Assembly (NCBI GenBank): GCA_020056205.1
Contig: JAGVIF010000427.1
Span: 1 to 8,607, forward strand
Source: Lentisphaeria bacterium
GTDB lineage: Bacteria > Verrucomicrobiota > Lentisphaeria > Victivallales > GWF2-50-93
DNA length: 8,607 bases
Direction of reading: 5' to 3'
This document shows, one piece after another, positions 1 to 7,039 of the stretch (position 1 is its first letter; each line of letters begins with the position of its first letter). Below the pieces are notes generated by a model, which had not been told where the DNA came from, did not search any database, and saw only the letters and a program-made list of their open reading frames with translations. Made by a program: the position numbers and the translations under genes.

Positions 1-37
1 GGCGGGAATATAATTCCACTTGTTTTGTTTTTCAAAA

Positions 38-353
38 TCATTGGCAGTTTCTTACCCCGAAGACAACCACTTCTGCGGCAAATTTCAAAATTTCACGGGG
101 GAAATGCGTTCTTTGACAATGGACAGCAGGCGTTCAATTCCCCTCCGAGCTTGAGAAGATCATGTGTCTTGACGAGGAACCATCCCATGCGGATCAGCTC
201 GGACTTCAGCACTTTCTCAAGTATTTCCGCCAGCTTACTGACACAGAGTGAATACGACACTTTGCTTTCAATCAGCAAACTCACTCCCTCTAAATCAGAC
301 TCGGCGATGAACACCCAGTCAGCGGGGTTGTTTGAATCAGTTTTTCTAGGCAA
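38..353 (-). pseudogene. HEPN-domain protein, toxin partner of an MNT/HEPN (HepT-MntA type) module, frameshifted near its C-terminus
   Basis: HEPN proteins of this type are small all-helical proteins, often RNase toxins, paired with a minimal nucleotidyltransferase antitoxin. The first ~70 residues fit the family: DWVFIAESDLEGVSLL, then a helix with LAEILEKVLKSELIRMG, then the conserved KTHDLLKLGGEL. The start is TTG at 353, supported by an AGGAGG nine bases upstream and by an 8-base overlap with the preceding MNT gene, the usual arrangement. In the starting frame the protein stops at 93 after FPP (86 aa). Dropping one base from the G5 run at 97-101 gives FPREILKFAAEVVVF and a stop at 38, about 105 aa, closer to family length. 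I infer a +1 insertion, real or from sequencing. No clear RX4-6H motif is visible in the retained part, so RNase activity cannot be claimed. Confidence 0.72.
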
Positions 354-695
354 GTTTTATCCCCTCCTCAAGAACAGTATGAAAGAAATGATCGCCACAG
401 GATTTTTTCTCCTTCAAACGGGTTGGTGCGATCGGTATCAATGTGAATGGCGGACGTGGCCATATATCCCACATAACATGGCGAAACCGTGCGGCGGCGA
501 CAAACTGTTCTTCGGCGCCTTCGCTCACTATGCACAAGTCAACATCGCTGTCGGGCGCGCCTCGCCGCGAGCGTGTGAACCAAACAGATAGACCGCCTGC
601 AGCGGCATCACGCGATCAAACGCCTCCAGACACCTGCGGAGGGTGTCCGCCTGCCCACACAGACTTGGCGGCAAATTTTCAAGCATAAGTTTCAT
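346..695 (-). pseudogene. Minimal nucleotidyltransferase (MNT), antitoxin partner of the HEPN gene, frameshifted in the active-site motif
   Basis: MNT-fold proteins transfer nucleotides; MntA-type antitoxins AMPylate and silence their HEPN toxin. The upstream frame reads MKLMLENLPPSLCG, then YLFGSHARGEARP, the start of the GSx10DxD motif. The continuation DSDVDLCIVSEGAEEQF lies in another frame, so one base is missing at about 549-552, between the GS and DxD halves. As it stands, translation gives a short protein ending at 528 with no catalytic aspartates. Joining the frames gives about 117 residues, a normal size, ending at a TAG at 346 that overlaps the HEPN start. I chose ATG 693-695 (or ATG 684-686) because residues further upstream show no family resemblance. 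No good ribosome binding site precedes it. A sequencing deletion is an alternative to true inactivation. Confidence 0.78.
363..368 (-). promoter_or_regulatory. Shine-Dalgarno site of the HEPN gene
   Basis: AGGAGG on the minus strand lies nine bases before the TTG at 353, inside the end of the MNT gene. It decides the otherwise weak TTG start and shows that HEPN translation begins independently within the MNT coding region. Confidence 0.6.
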
Positions 696-702
696 GGGCG
701 CG

Positions 703-731
703 ACTATAGTTCGGATATTTAGAAAAAGCAA
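703..731 (-). promoter_or_regulatory. Candidate sigma-70 promoter of the MNT/HEPN operon
   Basis: On the minus strand TTGCTT (726-731) and TATAGT (703-708) are separated by exactly 17 bases. The -10 matches consensus at five of six positions and the -35 at three. Only seven bases separate the -10 from ATG 693-695, so the transcript would begin at or next to the start codon (leaderless), or translation would use the second ATG at 684-686. This is a motif call only. Confidence 0.4.
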
Positions 732-910
732 ACTGAATTCTGTTAAAATGGCTTTTAAGATGTTCCTGATATTCAGCCTGCTATATCTTGAATTTGCCGT
801 CTCTCCCACCTATCTTTCTCGTATTATAAAAATAAAGGAACATATTGGTCATCGGTCTTTGATTGCCTATCCGCCGGCGCCCCCGTCGGCATGCGGGAGA
901 CCTTTATAGC

Positions 911-1183
911 ATGAAAATAATATTCATATTCCTCGCGGCCGTAATGGCGTCAAATTCGGTTTTCGCGTGCTCAAAGAATGAAATTCAATTGACGAAGTTT
1001 GAGACGAAACTTCATGAAATATTTGGCAAGTTCGAATATGACAATGTCCCACTATTGAAGGTCGTAGATGATCTCAGGGAAAAATCCAAAGAGCTTGATC
1101 CGGAGGGGACAGGCGTGAATATTATTTTCCTTGATCCTCTTTCTGCCGACTTCAGCGTCGGGACCGAGATTCACTGCGGATAA
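911..1183 (+). CDS. Short exported STN-like domain protein, probably a truncated remnant
   Basis: The start at 911 is preceded by GGGAGA ending ten bases upstream. Residues 1-20 look like a signal peptide: basic start, hydrophobic IIFIFLAAVMA, and a VFA-C junction. That junction suits signal peptidase I better than a lipobox, because phenylalanine at -2 is unusual. Residues ~25-75 include KFEYDNVPLLKVVDDL and REKSKELDPEGTGVNIIF. This is the pattern of secretin/TonB short N-terminal (STN) domains common in Verrucomicrobia and Lentisphaerae, where they usually head a longer envelope protein. Here the frame ends about 20 residues after the domain, while a different frame of the same DNA becomes the C-terminal part of a GH2 enzyme. 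I infer that a deletion or recombination joined two unrelated genes near 1125-1150. Whether the 90-residue product is made is unknown. Confidence 0.55.
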   Translation: MKIIFIFLAAVMASNSVFACSKNEIQLTKFETKLHEIFGKFEYDNVPLLKVVDDLREKSKELDPEGTGVNIIFLDPLSADFSVGTEIHCG

Positions 1184-1655
1184 AAAGAATTTCGGAAAGG
1201 GTTTGCATTGGGATGTTCACGGACCATGGGATACCGAATCGAGGGAATACTGGGATAACGACGATGCGCTCTTCCGTTCGGAAGTCGGTGTTCCAGGAGC
1301 AAGTTCCGCCGAGATCACAAGAAAATATTCCGGAGGACTTCCCGAACTACCTGCGAATCTGGACAATCCTTTGTGGAGACGAACTGCGTGGTGGATACAA
1401 TGGGATAGTTTCCTGAAGGAGAAGGGCTGCGAACCTCCCAGCTTGGAGGAGTTTGTGGAATGGAGTCAGAAACGCCAGGCCGATGGGTTGGCGCTCGCAG
1501 TCCTTAGTTGCAAACGGCGTTTCCCGAAATGCGGAGGGATAATCATTTGGATGGGACATGACTGTTTCCCTTGCACTGCAAACACGTCAATTTTTGATTT
1601 CGAAGGTAAATCCAAGCCAGCTGTGCTGGAAATTACAGAAGTTTTTAGAAAATAA
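1137..1655 (+). pseudogene. C-terminal remnant of a GH2 family glycoside hydrolase (beta-mannosidase-like)
   Basis: The frame carries the end of a GH2 TIM barrel and following region: FTADKKNFGKGLHWDVHGPW, then DALFRSEVGVPGASS, in which the glutamate at 1281-1283 fits the GH2 nucleophile. After that come WWIQWDSFLKEKG, EFVEWSQKRQADGLALAV, and GGIIIWMGHDCFPCTANTS before the stop at 1653. Full GH2 enzymes of this kind run to about 800 residues. Here the N-terminal sandwich domains and the acid/base NE motif are missing, and an in-frame TGA lies at 1116. The open frame begins inside the STN gene with no credible start, so this is a remnant. It ends 34 bases before the intact hydrolase operon, which suggests a GH2 enzyme once belonged to this cluster. 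The remaining codons are undisturbed, so the truncation is probably recent. Confidence 0.72.
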
Positions 1656-1689
1656 ATAAGGGGAACCTCAAAAAGGAATAATCATAGTT

Positions 1690-3855
1690 ATGAGCAACAA
1701 TAAGATAACGTTCAAGAACGGGCTGAATTTCGAGATTGATGCCTCCGGGAAAGTCTTCAACGGGATAGGAGCAGTATCATTCAGGGGCGAGAAACTGAGG
1801 AGCGCGTCGGTTCCGTGGACGATCATCTTCGAGACGGAGCAGGGGTTCAGATTCGACAGCTATGAGCTTTCCAAAATCGAAAAGACCGGAGACTCCGCCA
1901 GGATATTCATAAACGGGACTGCCGGATGGATGCCGTTCGTCCGCACGACTGATGCCATGGGCGATTCAAGATTCCATACGAGAAGACTGGAAAAACCCGG
2001 TATCAAACTCTGCCTCCATATAAAAGCCATCAGTGAAAAGATATGGGAGAACGAGTGGACAGGCGTTAAAACGAGATGGGAGATAATATCTTCCGACACG
2101 CCCCTTCATTGGAGTATAGAAGACACCACTTGGGAAATTGGCGGGAAGGCCGATGGAGCTGTCCTGCTCCAGCAGGACGTCTCGACAATAGATCTGGAAC
2201 AGAAAGTGTCGAAGAGCGGTGCGTTCAGCTCCATTGAAAAATTCGCGGTTGAGGAAAAAGGTGCCTGGGGCGGTGCGTTTCCCATGGACATGCTTCCGCG
2301 CGGCGCAGGAGCTCCTATATGCGATTTCCAGGTGAAGGGCGGAACCGCGCTCTGCACTTTCTTCGAGAAACCGTCGCTTACAAGGAGCAGGATTGAGAAG
2401 TTCGCAGACGAGAACGTGATCCATTATTCCGACAATCATTTCTTCCCCCTGTCGAAAAAGGCGCTACTACCGGAAAGGAAAATCCTTTTATTCCAAAGTA
2501 ATAAGAAGTTAAGGAAGCATGAATGGCGCAACCTCTGGCTGGACTGCTTCACGGAAGTAAGGAAACGCATTCTCGACAATTACGGGTTCAGCCCGGAGAT
2601 ACCGGAGCCGTCGGTGCACTCCCATCTATGGGATGCCGATCTGAAGAAGCGCGGAGCAGGATGGGCGAAGGAGCTTGGCGAAGCTTTTGCGAAATTCGCA
2701 GAACTCGGCTACAAGCATGTATTCACGCATGGGGTCTGGGATTCAGTGACCTCCGATCCGACTGAACCGGAGGGAAATATTTGCTGTCCGTACTCATTCA
2801 CGTTTGCAGAAAAATTCGGCGGCACCAAAGGCATGAGGAAGCTCGCCGACAAGGCGCATGAGAGCGGAATAGGGCTCTTCCAGTGGTTCGGATTCCAGTT
2901 TGCGAAAAACGCACCTTTATGGAAGGAACATCCCGAATGGCTTCTCAGGGAGCAGAACGGAACTCCGTGGGACGGCGACTACGGTACGCTCTGGTGCGGA
3001 CGCATGCGCTCCGGTTTCGGAAAAATGCTTGAGGAGCAGATCCGCAAGGTGAAGGACGATACCGGCATTGACGGGATATTCTTCGATTCGTACCAGAACC
3101 TTGGAGTCACTTGCGTTGACTGGCAGGGTGAGGACAAGGCTCTGCAGGCAGAGGAAATATGGAGGATGCAGTCGCGCCTCCAGAAGCAGGGCTACAAGTT
3201 CCGCTGCGAGGTCACGACCATCTTCGGGGTGTCGCAGGTGGCGATGTACGGGTTCAAGGAAGACAAGTTCCGCAGGCGCCTCTGGGATACGACCGTTGAA
3301 AACGATGATGCATTCGCGCTCATCGACTGTAGCCCGGCATTCTTCACCGACAACCCTTTCACGGAGAAGAAGCTGAGTCCGAAATTATATTTCTGGCTTC
3401 TCGGACATCGCGCGGTGCCGGGAATAGGCGCCAGACCCTGGATGCCTGTCGGCAAGGATGATGACAGTAAACCGTTTCTCCCTGGAAAGGATCTCGCCGA
3501 GGACTATGCCGCCGTCAACAGACTCTACAACGATGCGCTGCCAAAGATGAACAGACTGAGAGTGACCGAGAATGGTGATTACACTCTATGGCTCGATGAA
3601 AAGAACAAGCCGTCGGTAATCTGGGCGTTCCGCAAATCGGAATTCAACTTCAACGGAAATGTGAAAGATCTCAATTCCGCTAAGGTATCTGAAGTTGATT
3701 CTGCCTTTAATCTTCAGCCCGGACATGTGTACATGTTGATGAAAGGCGATACGTCCTTTAAATTCCATTATCCCGGACTCGGCTTCGATTTCCAGTTCCT
3801 CCCGAAATCTAAGATTCGGAAAGTAAGTCTTTCTTCTCCCAAAAAAGCAAGGTGA
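1690..3855 (+). CDS. Putative cytoplasmic TIM-barrel glycoside hydrolase, alpha-galactosidase (clan GH-D/GH36)-like, exact family not recognised
   Basis: This is a 721-residue protein without a signal peptide. Residues ~1-290 look beta-rich and resemble the N-terminal sandwich of GH36/GH31-type enzymes. From ~305 there is an alpha/beta barrel pattern: HLWDADLKKRGAGW, ELGYKHVFTHGVWDS (~340-352), ESGIGLFQWFGFQF (~391-404) followed by HPEWLLRE, then DDTGIDGIFFDSYQNLG. D466 in the last motif occupies the place of the clan GH-D nucleophile. A later acidic stretch, VENDDAFALIDCSPAFF (from ~536), is a candidate site for the acid/base. The tail from ~640 looks like a C-terminal beta domain. It would hydrolyse a glycosidic bond by retention, substrate unknown. 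ATG 1690 is chosen from AAAGGA, 12 bases upstream (a long spacing), and 34 bases after the GH2 remnant. The rhamnosidase follows after six bases, so the two are very probably co-transcribed and may act on the same glycan. Confidence 0.7.
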   Translation: MSNNKITFKNGLNFEIDASGKVFNGIGAVSFRGEKLRSASVPWTIIFETEQGFRFDSYELSKIEKTGDSARIFINGTAGWMPFVRTTDAMGDSRFHTRRLEKPGIKLCLHIKAISEKIWENEWTGVKTRWEIISSDTPLHWSIEDTTWEIGGKADGAVLLQQDVSTIDLEQKVSKSGAFSSIEKFAVEEKGAWGGAFPMDMLPRGAGAPICDFQVKGGTALCTFFEKPSLTRSRIEKFADENVIHYSDNHFFPLSKKALLPERKILLFQSNKKLRKHEWRNLWLDCFTEVRKRILDNYGFSPEIPEPSVHSHLWDADLKKRGAGWAKELGEAFAKFAELGYKHVFTHGVWDSVTSDPTEPEGNICCPYSFTFAEKFGGTKGMRKLADKAHESGIGLFQWFGFQFAKNAPLWKEHPEWLLREQNGTPWDGDYGTLWCGRMRSGFGKMLEEQIRKVKDDTGIDGIFFDSYQNLGVTCVDWQGEDKALQAEEIWRMQSRLQKQGYKFRCEVTTIFGVSQVAMYGFKEDKFRRRLWDTTVENDDAFALIDCSPAFFTDNPFTEKKLSPKLYFWLLGHRAVPGIGARPWMPVGKDDDSKPFLPGKDLAEDYAAVNRLYNDALPKMNRLRVTENGDYTLWLDEKNKPSVIWAFRKSEFNFNGNVKDLNSAKVSEVDSAFNLQPGHVYMLMKGDTSFKFHYPGLGFDFQFLPKSKIRKVSLSSPKKAR

Positions 3856-3861
3856 AATAAG

Positions 3862-6642
3862 ATGCAAAAAGCAAAAGACTCTCCAGACGTTTATGCTTCA
3901 GGCAAAAGTTCCAACCTGTCAGCGCCTGAACGGCTTCTTTGCGAATATCTGAAAAACCCTCTTGGGATCGGTACGGCAATTCCGCGTCTCTCGTGGGAGC
4001 TGAAACCGCTCATGCGCGGTGCTTCCCAGAGCGCATGGAGGATCGTGGCCGCATCAACTCAGGAGGATATCCTGTCAGGTTCATATGATCTTTGGGACAG
4101 CGGACGGACCGAATCCTCTCAGAACATACACATCGAATATCCCGGTAAACCGCTTGCCAGCGGACGTATCGTCTGGTGGCGTGTGATGGCATGGGGTGCC
4201 GAAGGAATCGCAACTGGCTGGAGCGCTCCTGCCTGTTTTGAAATCGGACTGCTCTCTGACAGGGACTGGCATGGCGAATGGATCGCCGCCCCGGAAAATA
4301 TTTCGTCTCCGCTGATGAGAAGGGAATTCTCTCTCGCTGGCAAGTCGGTTAAGCGTGCAAGAATTTATGTTTCAGGCCTAGGATATTCGGAACTTTATGT
4401 CAACGGGATGAAATCCGGTGACAGGGTTCTTGATCCTGTCTGGACGGATTATGACAGGCGTGAAATGAAAGATATGCTCTATCCATATGCCGACCTCGGA
4501 GTGAAGACGGCCTGTTATGTCACCCATGACGTGACCTCTCTTCTGGTCTCAGGAAGCAATGCGATTGGAGTGATGCTCGGCAACGGCATGTATAACCAGC
4601 GCAGCCGTACGACCGAAGGAAAAATGTGGTATGGACGGCCACGCCTCCTCTTGGAACTACGTGTTGATTACGCGGACGGTACTCAGGCGATCGTTACAAG
4701 TGATGCTGAATGGACGTGCTGCGAAGGGCCTATCCTCTTCAACAACGTCTTTGTCGGTGAGATTTATGACTCGCGCCTCGAAAAGGAAGGCTGGGCGTTT
4801 CCAAAATATGATTGCTCATCATGGGGCAATGTTGAAATCGCCTTGCGTCCGACCGGAAAACTGACTGCGCAGACATGTCCTCCTGATCGTGTCATCAAAA
4901 CTTTCTCGCCGACGCGCGTCTGTAGCTCCAATGAAAACAAAACCATTTTCGATTTCGGGCGCGTATTCAGCGGATGGGTGCGCATTCGTGTGCAAGGTGG
5001 TTCAGCCGGAGATGAAATTGAAATGCGTTTTTCCGAGGAGCTTCTCAAGGATGGCGAACTTGATTTCAATAGCGCCGGAGGGGAGAAACAGATACAGCGC
5101 GACATCTTTATTCTTTCTGAAAAAGGTGAGGATACCTATGAACCGCGTTTTGTCTGGCATGCTTTCAGATATGTTGAAATAAAGGGGTGTCCCGGCAAGA
5201 TCGCCATGAGCGCGGTTGATGGCCGCCTGGTGCATTGCGATGTCGCAAGGACTGGCCGGTTTACGTGCTCCAATCCTCTCCTTGAAAAAATAAATGAATT
5301 GTTTGTCTGGACCCAGCTTTTGAACATGCATGGCGGCGTACCGAGTGACTGTCCGCACCGCGAACGGCTTGGATATACCGGCGACGGTCAGCTTGTGGCC
5401 GCATCATCCGTGTGGAATCTGTGGATGCCGCAGTTTTATACCAAATGGATAAATGACATTGCCGATTCACAGAATAGCGAAACGGGATTTGTTCCGCATA
5501 CTGCGCCGTTCTACGGGGGCGGAGGTGGGCCGGGCTGGGGGTCCGCATGCGTGATACTTCCGTCAATCATGCAAAGCATGTATGCTGATATTAGAATAGT
5601 TGGACGAATGTATGGATGCATGAAGAAATGGCTGAAGTATCTCGACAGTAAGACGGACGGTGCTGATATAATTATAGAAGAGGAGCCGGGCAGCTGGTGT
5701 CTTGGTGACTGGTCGCTGCCTGTCAATATGGACGTCTTGATGAAGGACAATATTTTACCGCCATCGCTTGTGAACACTTTCTTCTATGGCATGTGCGCAC
5801 GGCAACTTGGAAACATGGCGCGGGCACTTGGGCGTAAAGCGGATTCGATCCGTTTCAGAAAACAGGCGGATAGGATTGCGGCAAGTTTCCACAAAAAGTT
5901 CTTTGATAAGAAACGCGGGACTTATGCACGCGGACTGCACGGAACAAGCGCTTTCGCTCTCGTCCTCGGGGCGGTTCCAGCCGAGGAAAAAAACAGGGTC
6001 ATCGAGAACTTGGTCAAACATGTGCGTATAACTTGTTCAGGACATCTGGACACCGGAATAATGGGGACACCCGTACTTCTTGAGGCGCTGGCGCAGGAGG
6101 GGCGTTTTGATGTTGCGTATGAAATTCTCAGCAAAACGACGTTCCCAAGTTTTGGTTTCATGATCGCTTCCGGTGCGACTACGATGTGGGAGAACTGGTC
6201 ATATGAAAACGGATCCCACTGCCATCCGATGTATGGCAGTGTCTGCGACTGGATGTACCGCTATGTTGTAGGCATCCGCCCGGATCCGGATTCCTCAGGA
6301 TTCAATAAGATAACTATTGCACCTTGGCCCGGACCAGAACTTACTCACGCCTCCGCCAAAGTACAGACGTTGCGCGGCCGGCTTGATGTCAGATGGGAAA
6401 AGGGCGATGGACTCTCGCAGGTGGAGGTGGATATTCCTGTCGGCTGCACTGCCAGAGTTCTTGTTCCGAAACCATCTTCAGGAAAATGCAAATTGCTCGA
6501 ATCGGGAATTTTGCTGAGTCTGGAAAAGGGAAAATATCCTGCAGGCATCAACGGGGTTTCAGAAAATAGAGATAGTTTTATGATTGAAGTGGAAGCCGGA
6601 AAATATTATTTTACAGCAAATCGAGCAACTCTTGAAAAATAA
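3862..6642 (+). CDS. GH78 alpha-L-rhamnosidase
   Basis: It releases terminal alpha-L-rhamnose from glycans or glycosides by an inverting mechanism. The 926 residues show the full family architecture. There is a Fn3-like N-terminal domain (~15-135, RLLCEYLKNPLGIGTAIPRL), then the N-terminal sugar-binding-like sandwich (~145-320, RARIYVSGLGYSELYVNG), then a second sandwich (~340-445, TIFDFGRVFSGWVRIRV). The (alpha/alpha)6 catalytic barrel covers ~465-800 and the C-terminal sandwich ~803-900 (GIRPDPDSSGFNKITIAPW). The catalytic motif DCPHRERLGYTGD supplies D496, E501 and D508 with the same spacing as D567/E572/D579 of Bacillus RhaB. E777 in TTMWENW fits the base E841. No signal peptide is seen, so action on imported oligosaccharides is likely. 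AAGGTG, ending seven bases before ATG 3862, is its ribosome binding site and overlaps the end of the upstream gene. Nothing appears truncated. Confidence 0.95.
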   Translation: MQKAKDSPDVYASGKSSNLSAPERLLCEYLKNPLGIGTAIPRLSWELKPLMRGASQSAWRIVAASTQEDILSGSYDLWDSGRTESSQNIHIEYPGKPLASGRIVWWRVMAWGAEGIATGWSAPACFEIGLLSDRDWHGEWIAAPENISSPLMRREFSLAGKSVKRARIYVSGLGYSELYVNGMKSGDRVLDPVWTDYDRREMKDMLYPYADLGVKTACYVTHDVTSLLVSGSNAIGVMLGNGMYNQRSRTTEGKMWYGRPRLLLELRVDYADGTQAIVTSDAEWTCCEGPILFNNVFVGEIYDSRLEKEGWAFPKYDCSSWGNVEIALRPTGKLTAQTCPPDRVIKTFSPTRVCSSNENKTIFDFGRVFSGWVRIRVQGGSAGDEIEMRFSEELLKDGELDFNSAGGEKQIQRDIFILSEKGEDTYEPRFVWHAFRYVEIKGCPGKIAMSAVDGRLVHCDVARTGRFTCSNPLLEKINELFVWTQLLNMHGGVPSDCPHRERLGYTGDGQLVAASSVWNLWMPQFYTKWINDIADSQNSETGFVPHTAPFYGGGGGPGWGSACVILPSIMQSMYADIRIVGRMYGCMKKWLKYLDSKTDGADIIIEEEPGSWCLGDWSLPVNMDVLMKDNILPPSLVNTFFYGMCARQLGNMARALGRKADSIRFRKQADRIAASFHKKFFDKKRGTYARGLHGTSAFALVLGAVPAEEKNRVIENLVKHVRITCSGHLDTGIMGTPVLLEALAQEGRFDVAYEILSKTTFPSFGFMIASGATTMWENWSYENGSHCHPMYGSVCDWMYRYVVGIRPDPDSSGFNKITIAPWPGPELTHASAKVQTLRGRLDVRWEKGDGLSQVEVDIPVGCTARVLVPKPSSGKCKLLESGILLSLEKGKYPAGINGVSENRDSFMIEVEAGKYYFTANRATLEK

Positions 6643-6646
6643 TAGC

Positions 6647-6850
6647 ATGGAGCAAACCGCACCCGGAGTCTGGCGTCTTGAGTTTCGGCCTCTGGCCTTC
6701 AGGATTGAGGATATTGCGGTTGAGATAGACAATGAGATTCCTGAAGACCATGCCTATCATGGCCATTACCGCCTCGGTCGCCCAGAAACTGTGGAGGCTG
6801 AAACTTGCAAAAAGCCATATCCGTCCTTCATATCGTCTATTTGCATTTGA
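6647..6850 (+). CDS. Short ORF behind the rhamnosidase, probably the N-terminal remnant of a third operon gene
   Basis: The frame begins at ATG 6647, four bases after the rhamnosidase stop, and gives 67 residues beginning MEQTAPGVWRLEFRPLAFRI. The opening APGVWRLEF resembles the start of large cytoplasmic glycosidases of the GH31 type, but this is weak pattern memory. After about residue 46 (HGHYRLGRP) the sequence loses recognisable character and ends at 6850. There is no clear ribosome binding site, so it would depend on translational coupling. I take it as the surviving head of a third hydrolase gene cut off by deletion. A genuine small protein of unknown function cannot be excluded. Confidence 0.35.
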   Translation: MEQTAPGVWRLEFRPLAFRIEDIAVEIDNEIPEDHAYHGHYRLGRPETVEAETCKKPYPSFISSICI

Positions 6851-6987
6851 CTTTTTACGCCGGCGAATTTATACTCTATAAGGCTGAAAATTTACACACG
6901 GTTGCGATCTTTTGAGTTTGGCTTCGCATTTTTTAAATAAGAATCTTCACTCCAAACGCATTTTTTAGGTTAATGCCAAGTAACCTC

Positions 6988-7023
6988 AACCGCATCCTCC
7001 TTACGGGCGATGCGGTTTTTTTT
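6988..7023 (+). terminator. Rho-independent terminator closing the plus-strand glycosidase unit
   Basis: AACCGCATC (6988-6996) pairs with GATGCGGTT (7009-7017) across a 12-base loop, and a run of eight T (7016-7023) begins at the end of the stem. The orientation serves plus-strand transcripts; the minus strand has no T run after the stem. It lies ~345 bases after the rhamnosidase stop. Apart from the 6647-6850 fragment and this hairpin, I see no gene, RNA or repeat between 6643 and 7039. GGATGCG at 7024-7030 can also pair with CGCATCC at 6991-6997. Confidence 0.75.
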
Positions 7024-7039
7024 GGATGCGTCAAGTGGC

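Noticed and set aside
25..591. 188-codon plus-strand frame
   Set aside because: It is antisense to the MNT and HEPN genes, which show recognisable family motifs. Its own translation is low in family-like pattern.
696..809. N-terminal extension of the MNT frame up to 809
   Set aside because: The extra residues show no nucleotidyltransferase resemblance and would cover the candidate promoter; the ATG at 693-695 suits the family length.
643..909. Plus-strand frame with a hydrophobic stretch (FLIFSLLYLEF) before the STN gene
   Set aside because: It overlaps the MNT start region and its promoter. The hydrophobic run comes from AT-rich intergenic DNA, and there is no convincing ribosome binding site.
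1966..2439. 157-codon minus-strand frame
   Set aside because: It lies wholly inside the intact 721-residue hydrolase and has no recognisable domain or ribosome binding site.
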